NCBI GenBank assembly: GCA_045616125.1
Contig: JAZLGC010000037.1
Span: 1-14,008, forward strand
Source of the DNA: Treponema_I sp045616125
GTDB lineage: Bacteria; Spirochaetota; Spirochaetia; Treponematales; Treponemataceae
DNA: 14,008 nucleotides
Reading direction: 5' to 3'
The position numbers and the translations under genes are program-made. The number at the start of each line of letters is the position of its first letter. Position 1 is the stretch's first letter. This document shows, one piece after another, positions 13,988-14,008 of this stretch. The notes beneath the pieces are model-generated. The model ran no database searches and had not been told where the DNA came from. It was given only the letters and a program-made list of their open reading frames with translations.

Positions 13988-14008
13988 GTCCATGCTGGCC
14001 GCATGGAC
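13988..14008. repeat. Perfect hairpin at the right edge of the window
   Basis: GTCCATGC (13988-13995) and GCATGGAC (14001-14008) are perfect complements around the loop TGGCC. There is no T-run within the window and no gene end nearby, so it looks more like part of a repeat element than a terminator. It may continue past the window end. Confidence 0.5.

Larger units (their letters stand above)
13818..14008. other. Non-coding leader and repeat region upstream of Feo operon 2
   Basis: No convincing gene lies here. The first 20 bases hold the ribosome site of the first feoA. A weak TATTAA-like -10 (minus strand, near 13835) has no clear -35 box. No classical Fur box is seen. From about 13865 on, the sequence is dominated by palindromic repeat units. 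Any plus-strand reading frame here is a translation of these repeats. Confidence 0.55.

Noticed and set aside
13865..14008. CRISPR array or integron attC site
   Set aside because: No unit is repeated at regular spacing within the window and no cas or integrase gene is present; the palindromes fit intergenic repeats better.
1..14008. tRNA, rRNA or insertion sequences
   Set aside because: No cloverleaf-like sequence, rRNA motif, transposase frame or terminal inverted repeat with target duplication was recognised by eye.

Overview
The window looks like a bacterial chromosome segment from a motile, probably anaerobic, fibre-degrading gut-type organism. I lean towards a Treponema-like spirochaete: a large dCache-type chemoreceptor, a hemicellulose-debranching gene pair, duplicated Feo ferrous iron systems, and a dispersed palindromic repeat whose translation reads CHPELVSGS. 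A Clostridia-like host is not excluded, because the Feo proteins look much like those of Clostridia. The lineage is an inference from gene content, not a database result.

Layout, left to right. (1) 1-141 is the 3' end of an unidentified membrane protein on +, closed by a strong intrinsic terminator (179-215). (2) 254-2428 (+) is a methyl-accepting chemotaxis protein. (3) 2442-6913 (-) is a two-gene unit with a 7-base overlap: an SGNH/GDSL esterase-like protein followed by a GH115 alpha-glucuronidase. Neither has a signal peptide, so the pair probably trims acetyl and (methyl)glucuronic acid groups from imported xylan fragments in the cytoplasm. (4) 6914-7087 is a divergent regulatory region rich in small inverted repeats, with a TATAAT box facing the esterase. 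(5) 7088-9650 (+) is Feo system 1: a fused FeoA-FeoB transporter followed by a 56-residue Cys-rich membrane protein. (6) 9715-10785 (+) is a membrane-anchored endonuclease/exonuclease/phosphatase-family protein. Its ribosome binding site can be paired by an RNA hairpin that begins right after the upstream stop codon. (7) 10785-13817 (-) is Feo system 2: two separate FeoA-like proteins, an unfused FeoB with a long acidic insertion, and a second short Cys-rich protein of 48 residues, ending at an intrinsic terminator. (8) 13818-14008 holds no gene; it carries the operon leader and dispersed palindromic repeats.

How the parts fit. The glycan genes suggest growth on glucuronoxylan fragments. The two Feo systems point to anaerobic Fe(II) uptake by two differently built transporters, each with its own small Cys-rich partner, facing each other across one exported hydrolase. 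No clearly new system is visible. The most notable points are the paired but non-identical Feo systems, the FeoB insertion, the Cys/His linker in the fused FeoB, and the candidate Shine-Dalgarno-sequestering hairpin. No stretch longer than 300 bases lacks a gene.
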